A stretch of DNA of 64,000 bases from assembly GCA_946807835.1 (NCBI GenBank), contig OX327686.1:11222001-11286000 (forward strand), given 5' to 3'. Under the pieces are notes generated by a model. That model searched no databases. It saw only the letters and a program-made list of their open reading frames with translations, and was not told the DNA's origin. Each line of letters starts with the position of its first letter. Position 1 is the stretch's first letter. This DNA comes from Ailanthus altissimus (lineage: Eukaryota; Streptophyta; Magnoliopsida; Sapindales; Simaroubaceae). Below are positions 11,125 to 23,074 of this stretch, one piece after another. The position numbers and the translations under genes are program-made.

Positions 11125-12762
11125 GGATCATTCAGAATATTATCGTAACGACATCTTAACCTTTAAAATTCTCTTGATATTATGGGAATCATTTTCATTT
11201 TCCAATTATATATAATTGGAGTATTTATTTTCTTTCTTTATATATAATCAACTTCTTTTAATAAGGACAAGGAATCCTTTGTTCTTTTGGTCGATATACT
11301 TCGTTCACTTTGTTAATTAACCAAAATTAATAGAGGAGGAAAAAAATATACATATCCCAAATGCAACTAGAGTTTTATTAACATTTGAAGAGAATTCGTT
11401 ATTAGCTGGAAACTCCGGAAAGTACAATGATCCAATAGAAAAAAATAATTAAGGATATTTTTGGACTTTTAAGTGGTATTTAAAAAACAATGAACTGGGT
11501 CTAGAACTAGAAGAACCCTTAAATTTTCTTATATTCTAAAGTGTTTATGAAATTTGTCTAAAATCTGCCTTTAAACTCTTACAAAAATGCTCTCATGCAT
11601 AGAACTTCTATGACGAACTTTGGTAACACGTAGGGACGGATTCGTATAATCTTCAACGACAAGATAATAAAGTTAACGATAATAACAATGCAAATTAATA
11701 GGCGCTATATAGTTTTCTAGATTAGTGATTGTGATAGGACAGGCCACCTAGTGCAAAAAGTTGTATATGTACACAAAAGAATAAAATGTACAATAGATGA
11801 ATTAATCAAGTGGAACTGGACATAAGAAGCCCCATAAAGAAGAGGATTTACTCCGTGGTCAAATACAGGGACATCTTATTAGCACCACTTATTTGTCATC
11901 ATCACGAAGAATTGACCTCTAAAGTTGTAAATTAAAGAATTCATGTGGTTGAATTTTTTTTTAAAAATTTAAAAATATATTTTTTTTTAAATTGATAGTT
12001 ATTTAATTATTAATTAAAAAACTTTTAAAGAGTAAATTATTTAGTTATATATTATTAAAAGTATTTATTTATTATTAAATTATAAAAAAATCACTTAATA
12101 AAACTTATATTAAAATTCTATACACTTTAATATTTTTATATAAAATAAAATTTACAATTTAATCTTTAAAATGTTTTAACATATTTTTATAAATAACACA
12201 AAAGCGATTTATGCTAAAATTTAATTTTGTGATTAAATGGTCATAAAAATTAGAACTTTAAGCATCAATAAATATAAAAATACAAGAATTCAAATAAAAT
12301 TAATACATAACAATTAACGGATTAAATAAATTGTGTCTAGTATAAAAATTTTTAAAAAAAATATTACGTACTTATAACAAAAAACAAATTTGACATAATC
12401 TTGTAAAGATATAATGGTTACAAATATATGAGTTATGATAGCTTTTAACAAAAGTTAAAAATGTATTTATAGAATAAGATTTATTTTTATTAAGGATATG
12501 TAATGAAATTAAGAAAAAATTAGTAGAATATATGTATCAATATAAAAATATTTTTTTAAAAAAATTTATTCCTAAAAATTAAAATTTTGAGCTGTAAAAT
12601 AAATTTTTTAATTTCCAAAACTTCTTCTTAAATTACAACCAACCCATATAAAAAAAGAAAATTTGGCATTAGAAGAAATTTTGAAAAGTCCGACCAAATA
12701 TGTACTGAATTATTTTTTTGGCACAAAAATAATATTGCTCACCCGAATAGAGCTTCTCTTGA
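11125..12762. other. AT-rich upstream region of the pectin methylesterase gene
   Basis: No coding sequence is recognised. The last 700 bases are almost purely A/T. Any distal promoter elements of the downstream gene would lie here, but I see no diagnostic cluster. Confidence 0.6.
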
Positions 12763-12770
12763 TATAAATA
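12763..12770 (+). promoter_or_regulatory. Probable TATA box of the pectin methylesterase gene
   Basis: TATAAATA lies 80 bases before the ATG at 12850, which would give a short leader of about 50 bases. A weaker candidate, TATAAAAAA, starts at 12647. No transcript evidence is available to choose. Confidence 0.45.
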
Positions 12771-12849
12771 TTGATCTCCATTTCTCCAAAACCGCTGTGA
12801 GATTTCCAAAGAATAGAAATTGGTTAAGTTCGGTTGGTCCAGTTCTGAT

Positions 12850-15661
12850 ATGGGAAAGCTAGGGTTTATATTAGTGTTCTGGCTGTTAGTAGTAGCAGCC
12901 TCAATGTCATGGGCTGCCATGAATGGCAATAATTATCAAAAGCAAATTCAAAAAGAGTGCAGCTTTACTAGATTTCCTAGCCTTTGTACCCAAACCTTGA
13001 TGAGATTTGAGAGTACTGCAGGACATCGACATGTCCATTTTGTGTCTGCTCTTGTTAACAAAACCATCTCTGAAACCAAGCTGCCCACTACATATTTTGC
13101 CAATTTTATAAGCTCCTCCCAACTTGATATTCAAGAATCTGAACGTGCCCGCGCTGTCACAGGTTCTTCTCTCTGTATGTCATATGTGTGTGTCAATTTC
13201 CAACTTTTTGTTTGTTTTTTAATTAAGCTAATTAGGCCCACTTTTAATTTTCTGTATGCAGATTATTGTGAAGAGCTGATGAGCATGTCTATCAAACGGC
13301 TAGAGCAATCGCTATTAGCTCTAAGATACTCTCCAAAAAAGAACAAGCGCGACATCCAAACATGGCTAAGCGCTGCCTTGACTTTCCATCAAACTTGTAA
13401 AGACTCAGTCAATAGCCTGAGCCTCTCAGCTAGCAGTAAGATAATGGAAAAAATATCGCAAAAAATGGATTATCTTTCTCAACTCAGCAGTAACCCTTTG
13501 GCCCTTGTCAACAAGATTACTGGCAATATTCCAAAAAACAACACAAAAAATCGTCTTCTTGCTGAGGAACAAATCAATTTTCCCAACTGGGTATCGGCCA
13601 AAACTAGAAAATTGCTTCAGGCCAAACCCATAAAAGCAAATGTGGTTGTGGCCAAAGACGGAACTGGCAACTATAGAACTGTCTCCGAAGCTATAAATGC
13701 TGCTACAGGAAATCGGTTTCTGATTTATGTGAAGACAGGAATATATAAGGAGAAAATTCGCACTAAAAAAGATGGTATTACCTTGATTGGAGACGGCAAA
13801 TACTCCACTATCATTACTGGTGATGATAGTGTTGGCGGGGGCTCTTCCATGCCTGGCTCAGCCACATTCAGTTAGTATTATCTCTCTCAGTTGCCAGCTA
13901 TTATCTTGAATATAGTTAATACGTATCTTTTAACACCCCAAGTTAACAATATTGCATGCAATTTCTTACTATGATCAGGCTACCGCGATCGCGATGATAT
14001 ATATTTTTTTTAAACAAAAATATTCAATAAATTTTTTAAATTAGAGTAGTTAAAGACATGGATTATATAGATGGCTTTATTATGTTAAAAGTCTTTGTCT
14101 AGTGTAAACGTTTTTGTATTTTTTTTTTCTTTTAATTTTTTTATAAAGAGAGATGGAGAATTTGGTTCGAACGTTTTAATTAAAAAGTATATATATTTCG
14201 CACATAAAAAATTTTCCAATCTGAAGGCTTTTTTTGTATATCTATAATATAATAATCATATATAATAACACATTAAATGCACATACAATTTTATGCTAGG
14301 AGTAGTTGAAAAAATTGAACGACAGGAGAAAGTAGTTAACTGTAGTTCTCGTGAGTCATGTAAACTACGGTCATTTTCCGCGTACATGAAAAGCAAATAA
14401 TTAAGCTACAAGCCAATAATTGTCTGAAATACCAAAATTAACCCATGGAACACAAAAATGAGCCAAAATGAAAGAAATAGTTTCATGAATTAGGTATCAT
14501 GAACAGTTTAGTCTTACGACATTTTGTAATTCAGGGAAAAAAACTTTGTTACAATTAGAGTATTTTTTTAAAAGAAAATATTTGGATAGAATGAAAAAAT
14601 TTTCCTACTAAAAATCAAGTTTTACCCTTTATGTTTATTCGAATAAAAGTGATCACCGACGCGAAGAGCATTCACAATCAACTGAATTACTTTCAATGAA
14701 CTATTGTAATTAGAATATATAGTCTCCAAAACTCTTAGGTGCGGATATTCATTTAATATTTGCACCAAAAATTGGATTGTCTGTAAAAAAAAGTTTGGAT
14801 GTCTACTTTTTACACTGTGAGAATATTCATTCTCTAAATTATGATATGTATGTATTTTTTTCAAATATGACATAAGACCCATCAATGACTGTACGAGCAC
14901 CCGTCTTATCAAAAAGTTTCTTGTTGAAAAAAAAAAAAGCTAAATTGTTTCCTCTTCCTTGGCAAGCAGCAATCTCAGGCGACGGATTCATCGCACGAGA
15001 TATTGGATTTCACAACACAGCAGGCCCCCATGGAGAACAAGCTTTAGCTCTCAACGTAGCCTCTGATCGTTCAGTTTTCTACAGGTGCAGCATTGCAGGT
15101 TACCAGGACACTCTTTATGCACTAGCCCTTCGTCAATTCTACAGAGACACCGACATTTACGGCACTGTGGACTTCATATTTGGAAACGCTGCCGCTGTTT
15201 TCCAAAACTGTTATCTCGCTCTTCGCCGCCCAAAAGGAGGCTACAATGTAATTCTTGCAAACGGAAGATCTGATCCTGGACAAACCACAGGCTTCTCTTT
15301 ACAAAATTGCAGGATTACAGTAGGCACGGATTTTTCCCCAGTAAAGCATAGTTATAACTCGTACCTGGGGAGGCCCTGGAAGCAGTATTCAAGATCAGTT
15401 GTAATGCAATCGACCATTGACGATGTCATTTCATCGAGAGGCTGGATTGAGTGGCCTGGAGCAGGTAGTCATGTGAAAACACTATATTTTGCCGAGTATG
15501 CAAATGTAGGGCCTGGAGCTGCAACTTCTAAGAGAGTTTCTTGGCCTGGATTTCATGTTATTGAAGCTGATGAAGCTGTCAAATTCACTGTCGGTAAGTT
15601 CATTTCTGGAACTTCATGGCTGCCTTCAACTGGTGTCACTTTCATCTCTGGCCTCCAGTGA
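12850..15661 (+). CDS. Pectin methylesterase, pre-pro type with inhibitor-like pro-region (three exons)
   Basis: Predicted exons are 12850-13162, 13262-13870 and 14970-15661, giving 537 residues. The ATG at 12850 has a good context (G at -3 and at +4); the frame extends upstream to 12820 but begins there with TTG. Residues 1-22 form a signal peptide. The inhibitor-like pro-domain has the four expected cysteines (37, 46, 107, 150). Subtilase-type processing motifs NRLL (201-204) and RKLL (220-223) precede the catalytic domain, which starts near 230. Catalytic signatures are GIYKE (264-268), Gln331 in QALAL, GYQDTLY with Gln353 and Asp354, DFIFG with Asp375, and LGRPW with Arg442. The enzyme demethylates cell-wall homogalacturonan after secretion. 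All catalytic residues are present, so it is likely functional. It has no partner gene nearby. Confidence 0.95.
13163..13261 (+). other. Intron 1 of the pectin methylesterase gene
   Basis: GTTCTT...TGCAG borders give a phase-1 intron of 99 bases that restores the expected TDYCEEL junction. Its length is divisible by three and it contains no in-frame stop, so a retained intron would add 33 residues without shifting frame. Confidence 0.88.
13871..14969 (+). other. Intron 2 of the pectin methylesterase gene
   Basis: GTTAGT at 13871 and GCAAGCAG ending at 14969 give a phase-1 splice that yields ATFTISGDGF, the usual pectin methylesterase sequence at this conserved intron site. The 1099-base intron is AT-rich; a 96-codon minus-strand frame at 14622-14912 resembles no known protein. 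Confidence 0.88.
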
Positions 15662-17229
15662 TTCAGTTAAAAGGAGAAATATTATTGTCAGAAAAATATG
15701 CGTTCTGTTTATTAAGATATTGTATGACTGGAAAAAATGTGCGTAATACAGATTTCTTACAAGTTTCTGTATAGTTTAAACTTATCCTTTAGGATATATA
15801 AATAACCGAGAAGAAAGTAGGAAAGTAAATTATTTTCAGCTTTTCTAATTATGTATAAGCTTTGAATGTATTGTTTGGAATGTTATAATACTGGTAATGA
15901 AGTTTGTTTCAAATTTATGTCTTCATTAAATGGGTTAATTCCATTCTACTCACTTCAAAAATCGAAAAATATCAACTTACCTCGTTTTTTTAGCATGTCA
16001 CTGAAGTGTTCTATTTCATTAGTTGATTTCGTTAAACTTAACAGCACTAAGGTTAAAAATAAAATTTCATCTATCATATTTAAATTTAAATTAAAAAATA
16101 CATTTTTTTTTATATATTTGTTTTGATTCATTATATTATAATATTATAACATATTAAATAAATTAGACAAACTTTATTTCAAATGTATCCAACAAAAACT
16201 CTAGATAAAGAAAGTATGCCTATCTTGTTTTATCATATATTTTGAACTACAAATGGAGCTGATGTGTCTAATTGTTATCTAAAATATCTTAATAGTGGGG
16301 GTGAAATATCTCTAATAAATGAGACTTTAATTGCTTTAATTTTAAAGTGTGATAATCCAGTAAGCTTAGTTACAAATTAATTGAGAAAAATGTTAACGTC
16401 AGTTGTAATTAAACTCGTATTTTTTTAAATTATTTTTGTGTTTATTACGATTGTATTTTATATTATTAAAAAAAATTGGTATTTAATTTAAAAGTTAGCA
16501 CTATTTATTAAGATAAAAAAAATGAATATCATAAGATATTTGAACAGTCAATTTTAACGATAATAATAAATAAAATTTTGCTTACTGTGCTAGGATGTTA
16601 CAACTTATGACCTTAGAGAACACCCTTTTTTTTTTTTTTTTTTGGAGAGGGGTAGCACTTGTGGATTTTATATGGAACTTATTTAGGGTAAATAATACAT
16701 GAAAGTTATGGTTCAACAATAAAGTATTTGTAATGTATTATTCTCCTATTAAACTGGAAATTTTGTATTCGAATTTCTTCTTGCATGTCAAAAAAAGAAA
16801 AAGTGATACATGAAAATATGGTGTATTAACAACGTCAAATCATAGTGGCCAAAAACCTAATGACTAATTGAATGTTAAAGATAAACTATAAGCCGACGCA
16901 TGACACACTGATGGCGATCCCCACCCCACGAAGCTTTTGTCTAGGGTGCGAAATTAAGTTCACTCATCTTGCTGATAATAATTTATAATTGGTTATGATG
17001 TCAGGATCAGAGAGTCAATTAATGTGGCACATCCAAGTTGCAGTGACTAGCTGTCACTAGCACACCAATTCTAGAGTTAGGATGGTAGGCCGCTCCTTTT
17101 TATTTTTATTTTTCTCCCCTCGTATGTATACATGAAATAGACTCGAAAATACGTTAAATTAACTTGTTTTCATACAATTTTCTTTTCTTTTTTTAAGAAA
17201 ACTTGCATTAAATTAACTTAAAGAAGATG
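15662..17229. other. Downstream flank of the pectin methylesterase gene
   Basis: The 3' untranslated region begins here; no canonical AATAAA is obvious close to the stop codon. An 18-base T run occupies 16626-16643 and a second T-rich stretch lies around 17180-17198. The latter could be the poly(A) tail of the minus-strand LINE that follows. No gene is seen. Confidence 0.5.
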
Positions 17230-17280
17230 GAGAAAGGTCTTCCATTACAAAACTAGATAAATTACTTGGAACAGCATATC

Positions 17281-17700
17281 TCAAGTAACAGAAGACTTTA
17301 AATTCAATGCCAACTTGGTTAGACCATGAACAACTCTTTTAACTTCTCTTACAACATAGAAAATTTTAATAGAATGAAAAAAATTCATGGAAAGCAAGAT
17401 ATCATGAAGAACTAAATCAAGTTCTGATGGCACATCTACCTTTACTAATACCAATAACAATGGTTGCATCCGACTCCACCTCTATCTTAGAAAACCCCAA
17501 ACTATATGCAACGGAAATGTCATCCAAAATGGCTTTTGCTTCCACGTCAGGAACTGAAAGCAAAGCCTCCAGCCTCGCCGCACCAGTCTGCACAATCTGA
17601 CCATCTGCTGATCGGATTAGATAACACAGCCCCGTCATCCCTGCAAGCTAGTCGAGTGCAGCATCTGAGTTTATCTTCACAGCCACAGCTACAAGGGCTC
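17281..17700 (-). pseudogene. LINE C-terminal RNase H-like domain
   Basis: Minus-strand pieces read KINSDAALD, then GLCYLIRSADGQIVQTGAAR, DVEAKAILDDISVAYSLGF and VESDATIVI, followed in another frame by FFHSIKIFYVVREVKRVVHG and LTKLAL. These are the RVT_3 landmarks: first Asp in the SDAA strand, Glu in EAKA, Asp in ESDA, and the VxREVNRVAHxLAKLA-like end. A stop after ALD and a frameshift near 17430-17470 inactivate it. Confidence 0.85.
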
Positions 17701-17774
17701 ACCATTTGCATTGTCTCACCAGACAATCTTGCTTCTACACCGTATTTGCAGCATGAAATTCCAAGAAAAATTTC

Positions 17775-18104
17775 TCAACCCAGATCATTGTCGAAACAGC
17801 ATCTGGAGGTATCCAACCATGAACATGTTGATTCCTTAAAAACCAATTCCTCCAAAAAAATAATGTAAATCAACTCCATCTTCAAATCACTCAACTCATT
17901 CATATAAGATATCAACAACTCCCTCACAGAAATATTAATATGAGAGCATTGAACTCCCACCAAGAAACCATACTCCTTCCGGAATAATTTCAACGAAGAG
18001 CACAACCATAGAGCATGAATACTGACCTCTGCCCCACGCCTGCATATTGGACATGCCTCTTCTATTAGAACATGTAACTGCTGCAAATTGAATTTTGTGG
18101 GTAG
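17775..18104 (-). pseudogene. LINE zf-RVT domain, downstream part
   Basis: The minus strand reads LPTKFNLQQLHVLIEEACP, then ICRRGAEVSIHALWLCSS. The LPTK and Cys-Pro-x-Cys / His-Ala-Leu-x-x-Cys landmarks define the zinc-binding domain found after plant LINE RTs. The upstream half of the same domain (PPRIKAFLWRAANEW) lies at 23075-23120, across the copia insertion, so one domain has been cut between Trp and Leu. Confidence 0.88.
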
Positions 18105-18470
18105 GTGCCAGCTACATAATAATTTGCTGGCACACGGTGCCAGCAATATTGCAATAGTTTAAGGTTGTCCAATGCCAAACTTCTTCTATATAAGGGAGAA
18201 CTTAACAATTCATTTTTCAATTGAATTTTGAGAGAATTTTTTAAGTGATTTGAGATAATTGGGTGTATTGAAGTTTTGAATTGTAAGGCTAAAACACTAC
18301 AATACTTGTATTCTCTATTTTTAATAGTGAAAGATTCTTCTACCTTCACCTGTGGATGTAGGCTAAAAGTCGAACCACGTAAACTCTTGTGTTTGGTCTA
18401 ATTTTTATTTTTATTGTTTTTCTAATTTTGCTTTAACTGTGATCCTACATCACCCCTCAAATTTCTAATA
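18105..18470 (+). repeat. 5' LTR of the plus-strand copia element, 5'-truncated
   Basis: It starts at GTGCCAGC, corresponding to position 22668 in the 3' LTR, so the first 19 bases are missing. It also lacks about 40 bases near the middle relative to the 3' copy. TATATAAGG at 18187-18195 is the likely promoter. The end, TTTCTAATA, carries a changed terminal base compared with CTAACA in the other copy. Confidence 0.9.
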
Positions 18471-18472
18471 AG

Positions 18473-18486
18473 TGGTATCAGAGCTT
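18473..18486 (+). other. Primer-binding site, initiator tRNA-Met
   Basis: TGGTATCAGAGCTT lies two bases after the 5' LTR. It is the same primer class as in the minus-strand copia element. Confidence 0.93.
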
Positions 18487-18500
18487 CTTGTTGAAGGAGC

Positions 18501-18595
18501 TCACTATTTATATATACGATTACTATTTACCTATACAGTTACTGTTCACGTACACGGGTACTGTTCATACGTATAGTTACTATTTACATGAAATT
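18501..18595 (+). repeat. Five-unit, 19-bp tandem repeat in the copia leader
   Basis: Units start at 18501, 18520, 18539, 18558 and 18577, each opening with a version of TTACTRTTYAY. The period is exactly 19 bases in all four steps, although units differ at several positions. It lies between the primer site and the gag ATG at 18639. Confidence 0.85.
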
Positions 18596-18638
18596 GTGGG
18601 AGCCAATCTTAGTAGAAAGCAGTCCGTGGTGAAAAGTA

Positions 18639-19484
18639 ATGGCAGCAAAATACGAAATTAAAAAGTTCAATGAAGGTAACTTTACATTGTGAAAAATAAA
18701 AATAAAGGCAATTTTAAGGAAAAACAAATGCTTAGAAGTAATTGATGAAAGACCTACTGATATCATTGATGATATCAAGTGGAATGAGATTGACAGTAAT
18801 GCGGTTGCTGATCTGCATCTAGCATTTACTGATAATGTGCTATCCAGTGTAGCAAAAAAGAAGACAGCAAAAGAGATATGGGATACTCTCATAAAATTGT
18901 ATGAAGTCAAATCTCTGTACAACAAGATCTTTTTAAAAAGGAGATTGTACACCATTCGAATGGCAGAATCTACTTCAGTGATAGAGCACATCAACACATT
19001 AAATACTCTATTTTCCCAACTCACTTTCTTGGGGAATAAAATAGAGGCAGGTGAACGTGCAGAGATTTTACTTCAAAGCCTACCTGATTCGTATGATCAA
19101 CTCATCATCAACTTGAAAAATAACATCCTAACGGACTTCTTAGTCTTCGATGATGTTACAGCTGCTGTACTGGAAGAAGAACGAAGACGAAAAAATAAAG
19201 AAGACAAACAAGAATGTTCGCAGCAAGCAGAAGCTTTGACAATGATGAGAGGTAGATCAACAGAACGTGGCCCCAGTGGGAGTCAAAATCATAGTAGACC
19301 AAAATCCAAAAGTAAGAAGAACATCAAGTGCTACTATTATGGCAAGAAAGGCCATATGAAGAATGATTGTTGGGGATTGAAGAAAAGTGTAGAAGACAAA
19401 CCTCAAAGGAATATTGCAAACATCTCAGATGATGGTGAAATTTTATACAGCGAGGCAGCAACAGTTGTTGAAAGCAGAAAATGA
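18639..19484 (+). pseudogene. Copia gag, broken
   Basis: The ATG at 18639 opens MAAKYEIKKFNEGNF, the usual start of this copia gag class, but TGA at 18690-18692 occupies codon 18 where tryptophan is expected. The same frame stays open from there to 19482. It contains the UBN2-type core (KEIWDTLIKLYEVKSLYNKI; LLQSLPDSYDQL) and a knuckle CYYYGKKGHMKNDC in which the second cysteine of C-x2-C is tyrosine. A further TGA at 19482-19484 separates gag from protease in the same frame. Gag would form the cytoplasmic particle shell. Confidence 0.9.
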
Positions 19485-20919
19485 TTCTCTGATGTATGGC
19501 TCATGGATTCTAGAGCTACATTGCACATGACCTCTAAAAGAGAATGGTTCAATCAATATGAACCTACCTCTGGAGGATCTGTATATATGGGGAACGATCA
19601 TGCTTTAGAAATCGCTAGAATATGATCCATCAAGATGAAGATGTACGATGGTACTGTTCATATTATCTAGGAGGTGCGACATGTGAAAGGCCTCAAGAAG
19701 AATCTTTTGTCAATTGGACAATTAGATAACACTGGGTGTAAGACACAAATTGAAAAATAGGACAATGAAAATTCTCAAAGGCGCGCTTGTAGTAATGAAG
19801 GCAAAAAAAGTTGCTGTAAATTTATACATGTTTAATGGAGAAACACTGCAGGAATGAGATGCATCTGTTGCATTAACTAGTTTAGCAGAAGAGTCAATGA
19901 TAATGTGGCATCGCAAACTGGGCCATATGTCGAAACGAGGTTTAAAGATTCTTTCTGATCAAAATTTACTTCCTAGGCTCAAATCGATTCATTTACCTTT
20001 CTGTGAGCACTGTGTCACAAGTAAGCAGTATAGATTAACGTTTAGCACATCCAGTTCTAGAAGTAAAGAAATTCTAGAATTGATCCATTCTGATGTTTGG
20101 CAAGCACCAGTGATGTCCTTAGGGGGAGCGAGATATTTTGTATCGTTTATAGATGATTACTCTAGGAGATGTTGGGTGTATCCAATCAAGAAGAAGTCAT
20201 ATGTGTTTGAAGCTTTTAAAATATTCAGAGCGCATGTAGAACTTGAATCAGAAAAGAAGATCAAGTGTTTAAGGATTGATAATGGAGGAGAATATACTGG
20301 TGACGATTTTATTGCATTCTGTCAACAAGAAGGCACTAAGCGGCAATTTAGCATAGCTTACACGCCTCAGCAAAATAGAGTAACAGAGCAGATGAACAGA
20401 ATCTTGTTGGGGAGAGCAAGAGCTATGTTGAGAACTGCAGGTTTATCCAAGGCATTTTGGGCAGAAGCAATCAAAACCGCATGTTATGTTGTAAATCGAT
20501 CACCATTAATAGCAATCAAGTTGAAGACACCGATAGAGATGTGGACTGGGAAACTAATTGATTATTCTCGCCTTCATACATTTGGAAATCCTATGTACAT
20601 GATGTATAATCCCCAAGAAACAATGAAGCTGGATCCAAAATTCAGAAAATGCCTTTTCCTGGGATATGCTGATGGAGTCAAGGGGTATCGCATGTGGGAT
20701 CCCACTACCCACAAGGTCATCATCAGCAGAGATGTGATATTTACAGAAGATAAACTGCAAATGAATGATGAAGATGATAACACGATGAAGGAAAATCTAG
20801 AGACTACAATGGTACAAATGAAAAATAATCAAGTACAAGAAGATTTAGATTCTTCTGAAGTAGCACCAAAGCATGAAGAACAAGAACCAGTAGAGTCTAA
20901 GGCTACAGATGATCATTGA
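19485..20919 (+). pseudogene. Copia protease and integrase
   Basis: After the stop, WLMDSRATLHM is the protease site with DSG changed to DSR. Several stops occur up to 19860. From 19897 a 340-codon open stretch carries pre-integrase and integrase: WHRKLGHMSKRGL and FCEHCVTSKQ (His-His-Cys-Cys zinc region), HSDVW with the first catalytic Asp, LRIDNGGEY with the second, and a region with YTPQQNRVTEQMNR where the catalytic Glu is in TEQMNR (usual form AERMNR). The C-terminal FGNPMYM and FLGYADGVKGYRMW blocks follow. Integrase itself is surprisingly open compared with its neighbours. Confidence 0.92.
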
Positions 20920-22540
20920 TCAACTCGTGAGAGACGACTACCAACGTGGCAATTGGAGTATGTCATGGAGTCTCATGTTGCATACTGCCTTCTAATAGAG
21001 GATGGAAAGTCAACAACTTTTCATGAGGCTTCTAAAAGTCAAGACGTTTCTCTATAGAGGACAGCAATGCAAGAAGAAATTGAAACCTTGCATAAGAACA
21101 AAATATGGGAGCTGGTTGCACTACCGCATAGAAGAAAAGCCATTGGTAACAAATAGGTCTACAAGATCAAACGGGATGGTAATGACCAAGTTGAGCAGTA
21201 TCGTGCGAGATTGGTGGTGAAAGGTTATGCTCAGAAAGAAAGTATTGACTTTAATAAGATATTTTTCACCGTGGTTTAACTCATGACAGTCATAATAGTC
21301 TTGGCAATATGTGCTACATTTAACTTACATCTAGAGTAGCTAGATGCGAAGATAGCTTTTCTTCATAGAAAACTTGAAGAAGAAATTTATATGCTCCAAC
21401 TAGAAGGTTTTAAAGAAGAATGAAAAAAGAACTTGGTTTGCAGGTTGAATAAATCTCTGTACGGTCTCAAACAGGTGCTGAGGTATTGGTACAAGAGATT
21501 TGATTCCTATATCATCAGTTTTGAATATAACAGACTTAGTTCAGACCATTGTACATACTACAAAAGGTTTGAAGATGATAATAATTTCATTATTTTACTG
21601 TTGTACGTGGATGACATGTTGGTGGCAGACCCCAACAAAGATCGAGTCCAAGAATTAAAGGCACAGTTGGCTAGAGAATTTGATATGAAGGACTTGGGAC
21701 CAACAAACAAGATTCTAGAGATGCAAATTCACCAAGACAGAAATAACATGAAGATTTGGCTTTCTCAGAAGAACTACTTAAAGAAAATCTTATGGCGCTT
21801 CAACATGCAAGATTATAAGCCAATTAGTACCCGACTCCCTATTAATTTCAAGTTATCCTCTAAGATGTGTCCTGGCAAAGAAGCAGAGAGGAAGGATATG
21901 TCTCGAGTACCATATGCATCAGTAGTGGGAAGTTTAATGTTCACTATAATTTGTACCAGACCAGACATTACACAAGTAGTAGGAGCAATTAGTAGATACA
22001 TAGAGAATCTTGGTAGAGAGCATTAGGGTTGTGTCAAGAGAATTCTTAGATACATTAAGGGTACCTCAGATGTTACTTTATATTACGGAGGATCAGATTT
22101 TATTGTTAAGGACTATGTGGATTCAGATTTTACAGGAGACCTTGATAAAAGAAAATCCACTACTGGCTATGTGTTTAAACTTGCAAGAAGAGCTATAAGC
22201 TGGGTTTCGAAACTGCAAACTGTTGTGGTATTATCTACTACAGAAGCAGAATACATGGCAGCTACACAAGTTTACAAGGAAGCAATTTGGATACAAAGAT
22301 TACTGAAGGAGCTCGGGCACAAACAAGAGAAAGTTGAATTATTTTGTAACAGTCAGAGTGCCTTACACATTGCAAGGAATCCAGCTTTTCATTCAAGAAC
22401 GAAGCACATAGGTGTTTAATATCATTTTGTTCAAGAAGTGGTAGAAGATGGAAGTATGGATATGAAAAAAAATTCATACAGATGATAACCTAGCAGATGT
22501 GTTGACCAAGTCCATCAATACCAATAAGTTTATATGGTGT
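20920..22540 (+). pseudogene. Copia reverse transcriptase and RNase H, broken
   Basis: Stops at 20917, around 21055, 21154, 21278, 21338 and 21421 break the N-terminal RT. The open stretch 21433-22026 has LNKSLYGLKQ and the intact catalytic LLYVDDML, then FDMKDLG and RPDITQVVG. RNase H follows at 22090-22430: VDSDFTGDLDKRKSTTGYVF, LSTTEAEYMAATQ and HSRTKHIGV, with a stop after it. The active-site aspartates of RT survive but the polyprotein does not. Confidence 0.92.
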
Positions 22541-22648
22541 AGATCCTTACATGGCCTAGCAAATATATAGTCAACATGACTTTAGTGAAGAAGAAAGAAT
22601 GGTGTGGAGACTTGATTGATTACCAATCAAATCTCTAAGTGATAGAAT

Positions 22649-23074
22649 TGTTAGTAGTTGGCCCTGTGTGCCAGCTACATAATAATTTAATGGCATACGA
22701 TACCAGTAATATTGCAATATTACTAGTGTGTCAACAATATTACAATGGTGGACAGCCTTTTTTAAGGTTGTTCATCTGCTAAACTCTCCCTATAAAAGGG
22801 AGAGCTTAGAAATTTATTTTCCAATTGAATTTTGAGAGAGTTTTTTGAGTGATTTGAGAGAATTGGGTGTATTGGAATTTTGGGTTGTAAGGCTAAAACA
22901 CTATAATACTTGTATTCTCCATTTCTACTAGTAAAGCATTCTTCTATCTTTGCCCGTGGACGTAAGCTAAAAGCCAAACCACGTAAACTCTTGTGTTTGG
23001 TCTAATTTTCATTTTTATTATTTTTTCAATTTCGCTTTAGCTGCGACCCTGCATCACCCCTCAATTTCCTAACA
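22649..23074 (+). repeat. 3' LTR of the plus-strand copia element
   Basis: It has matching termini TGTTAG and CTAACA. TATAAAAGG at 22791-22799 is the promoter-like site. AAGTGATAGAAT just before 22649 is the polypurine-tract remnant. It is 60 bases longer than the 5' LTR because of two deletions in the latter. Confidence 0.92.

Larger units (their letters stand above)
18105..23074 (+). mobile_element. Ty1-copia LTR retrotransposon, plus strand, inactive
   Basis: The element has two LTRs (366 and 426 bp), an initiator tRNA-Met primer site, and gag, protease, integrase, RT and RNase H in copia order over about 5 kb. It interrupts the LINE zf-RVT domain exactly between the Trp and Leu codons. 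The 3' LTR is intact at its termini (TGTTAG...CTAACA). The 5' LTR lacks the first 19 bases. At least ten in-frame stops interrupt gag-pol, including TGA at codon 18 of gag, so the element is inactive. Confidence 0.95.

Noticed and set aside
12820..12849. Longer N-terminus for the pectin methylesterase starting at 12820
   Set aside because: The codon at 12820 is TTG, not ATG. The first ATG in frame is at 12850 and directly opens a normal signal peptide.
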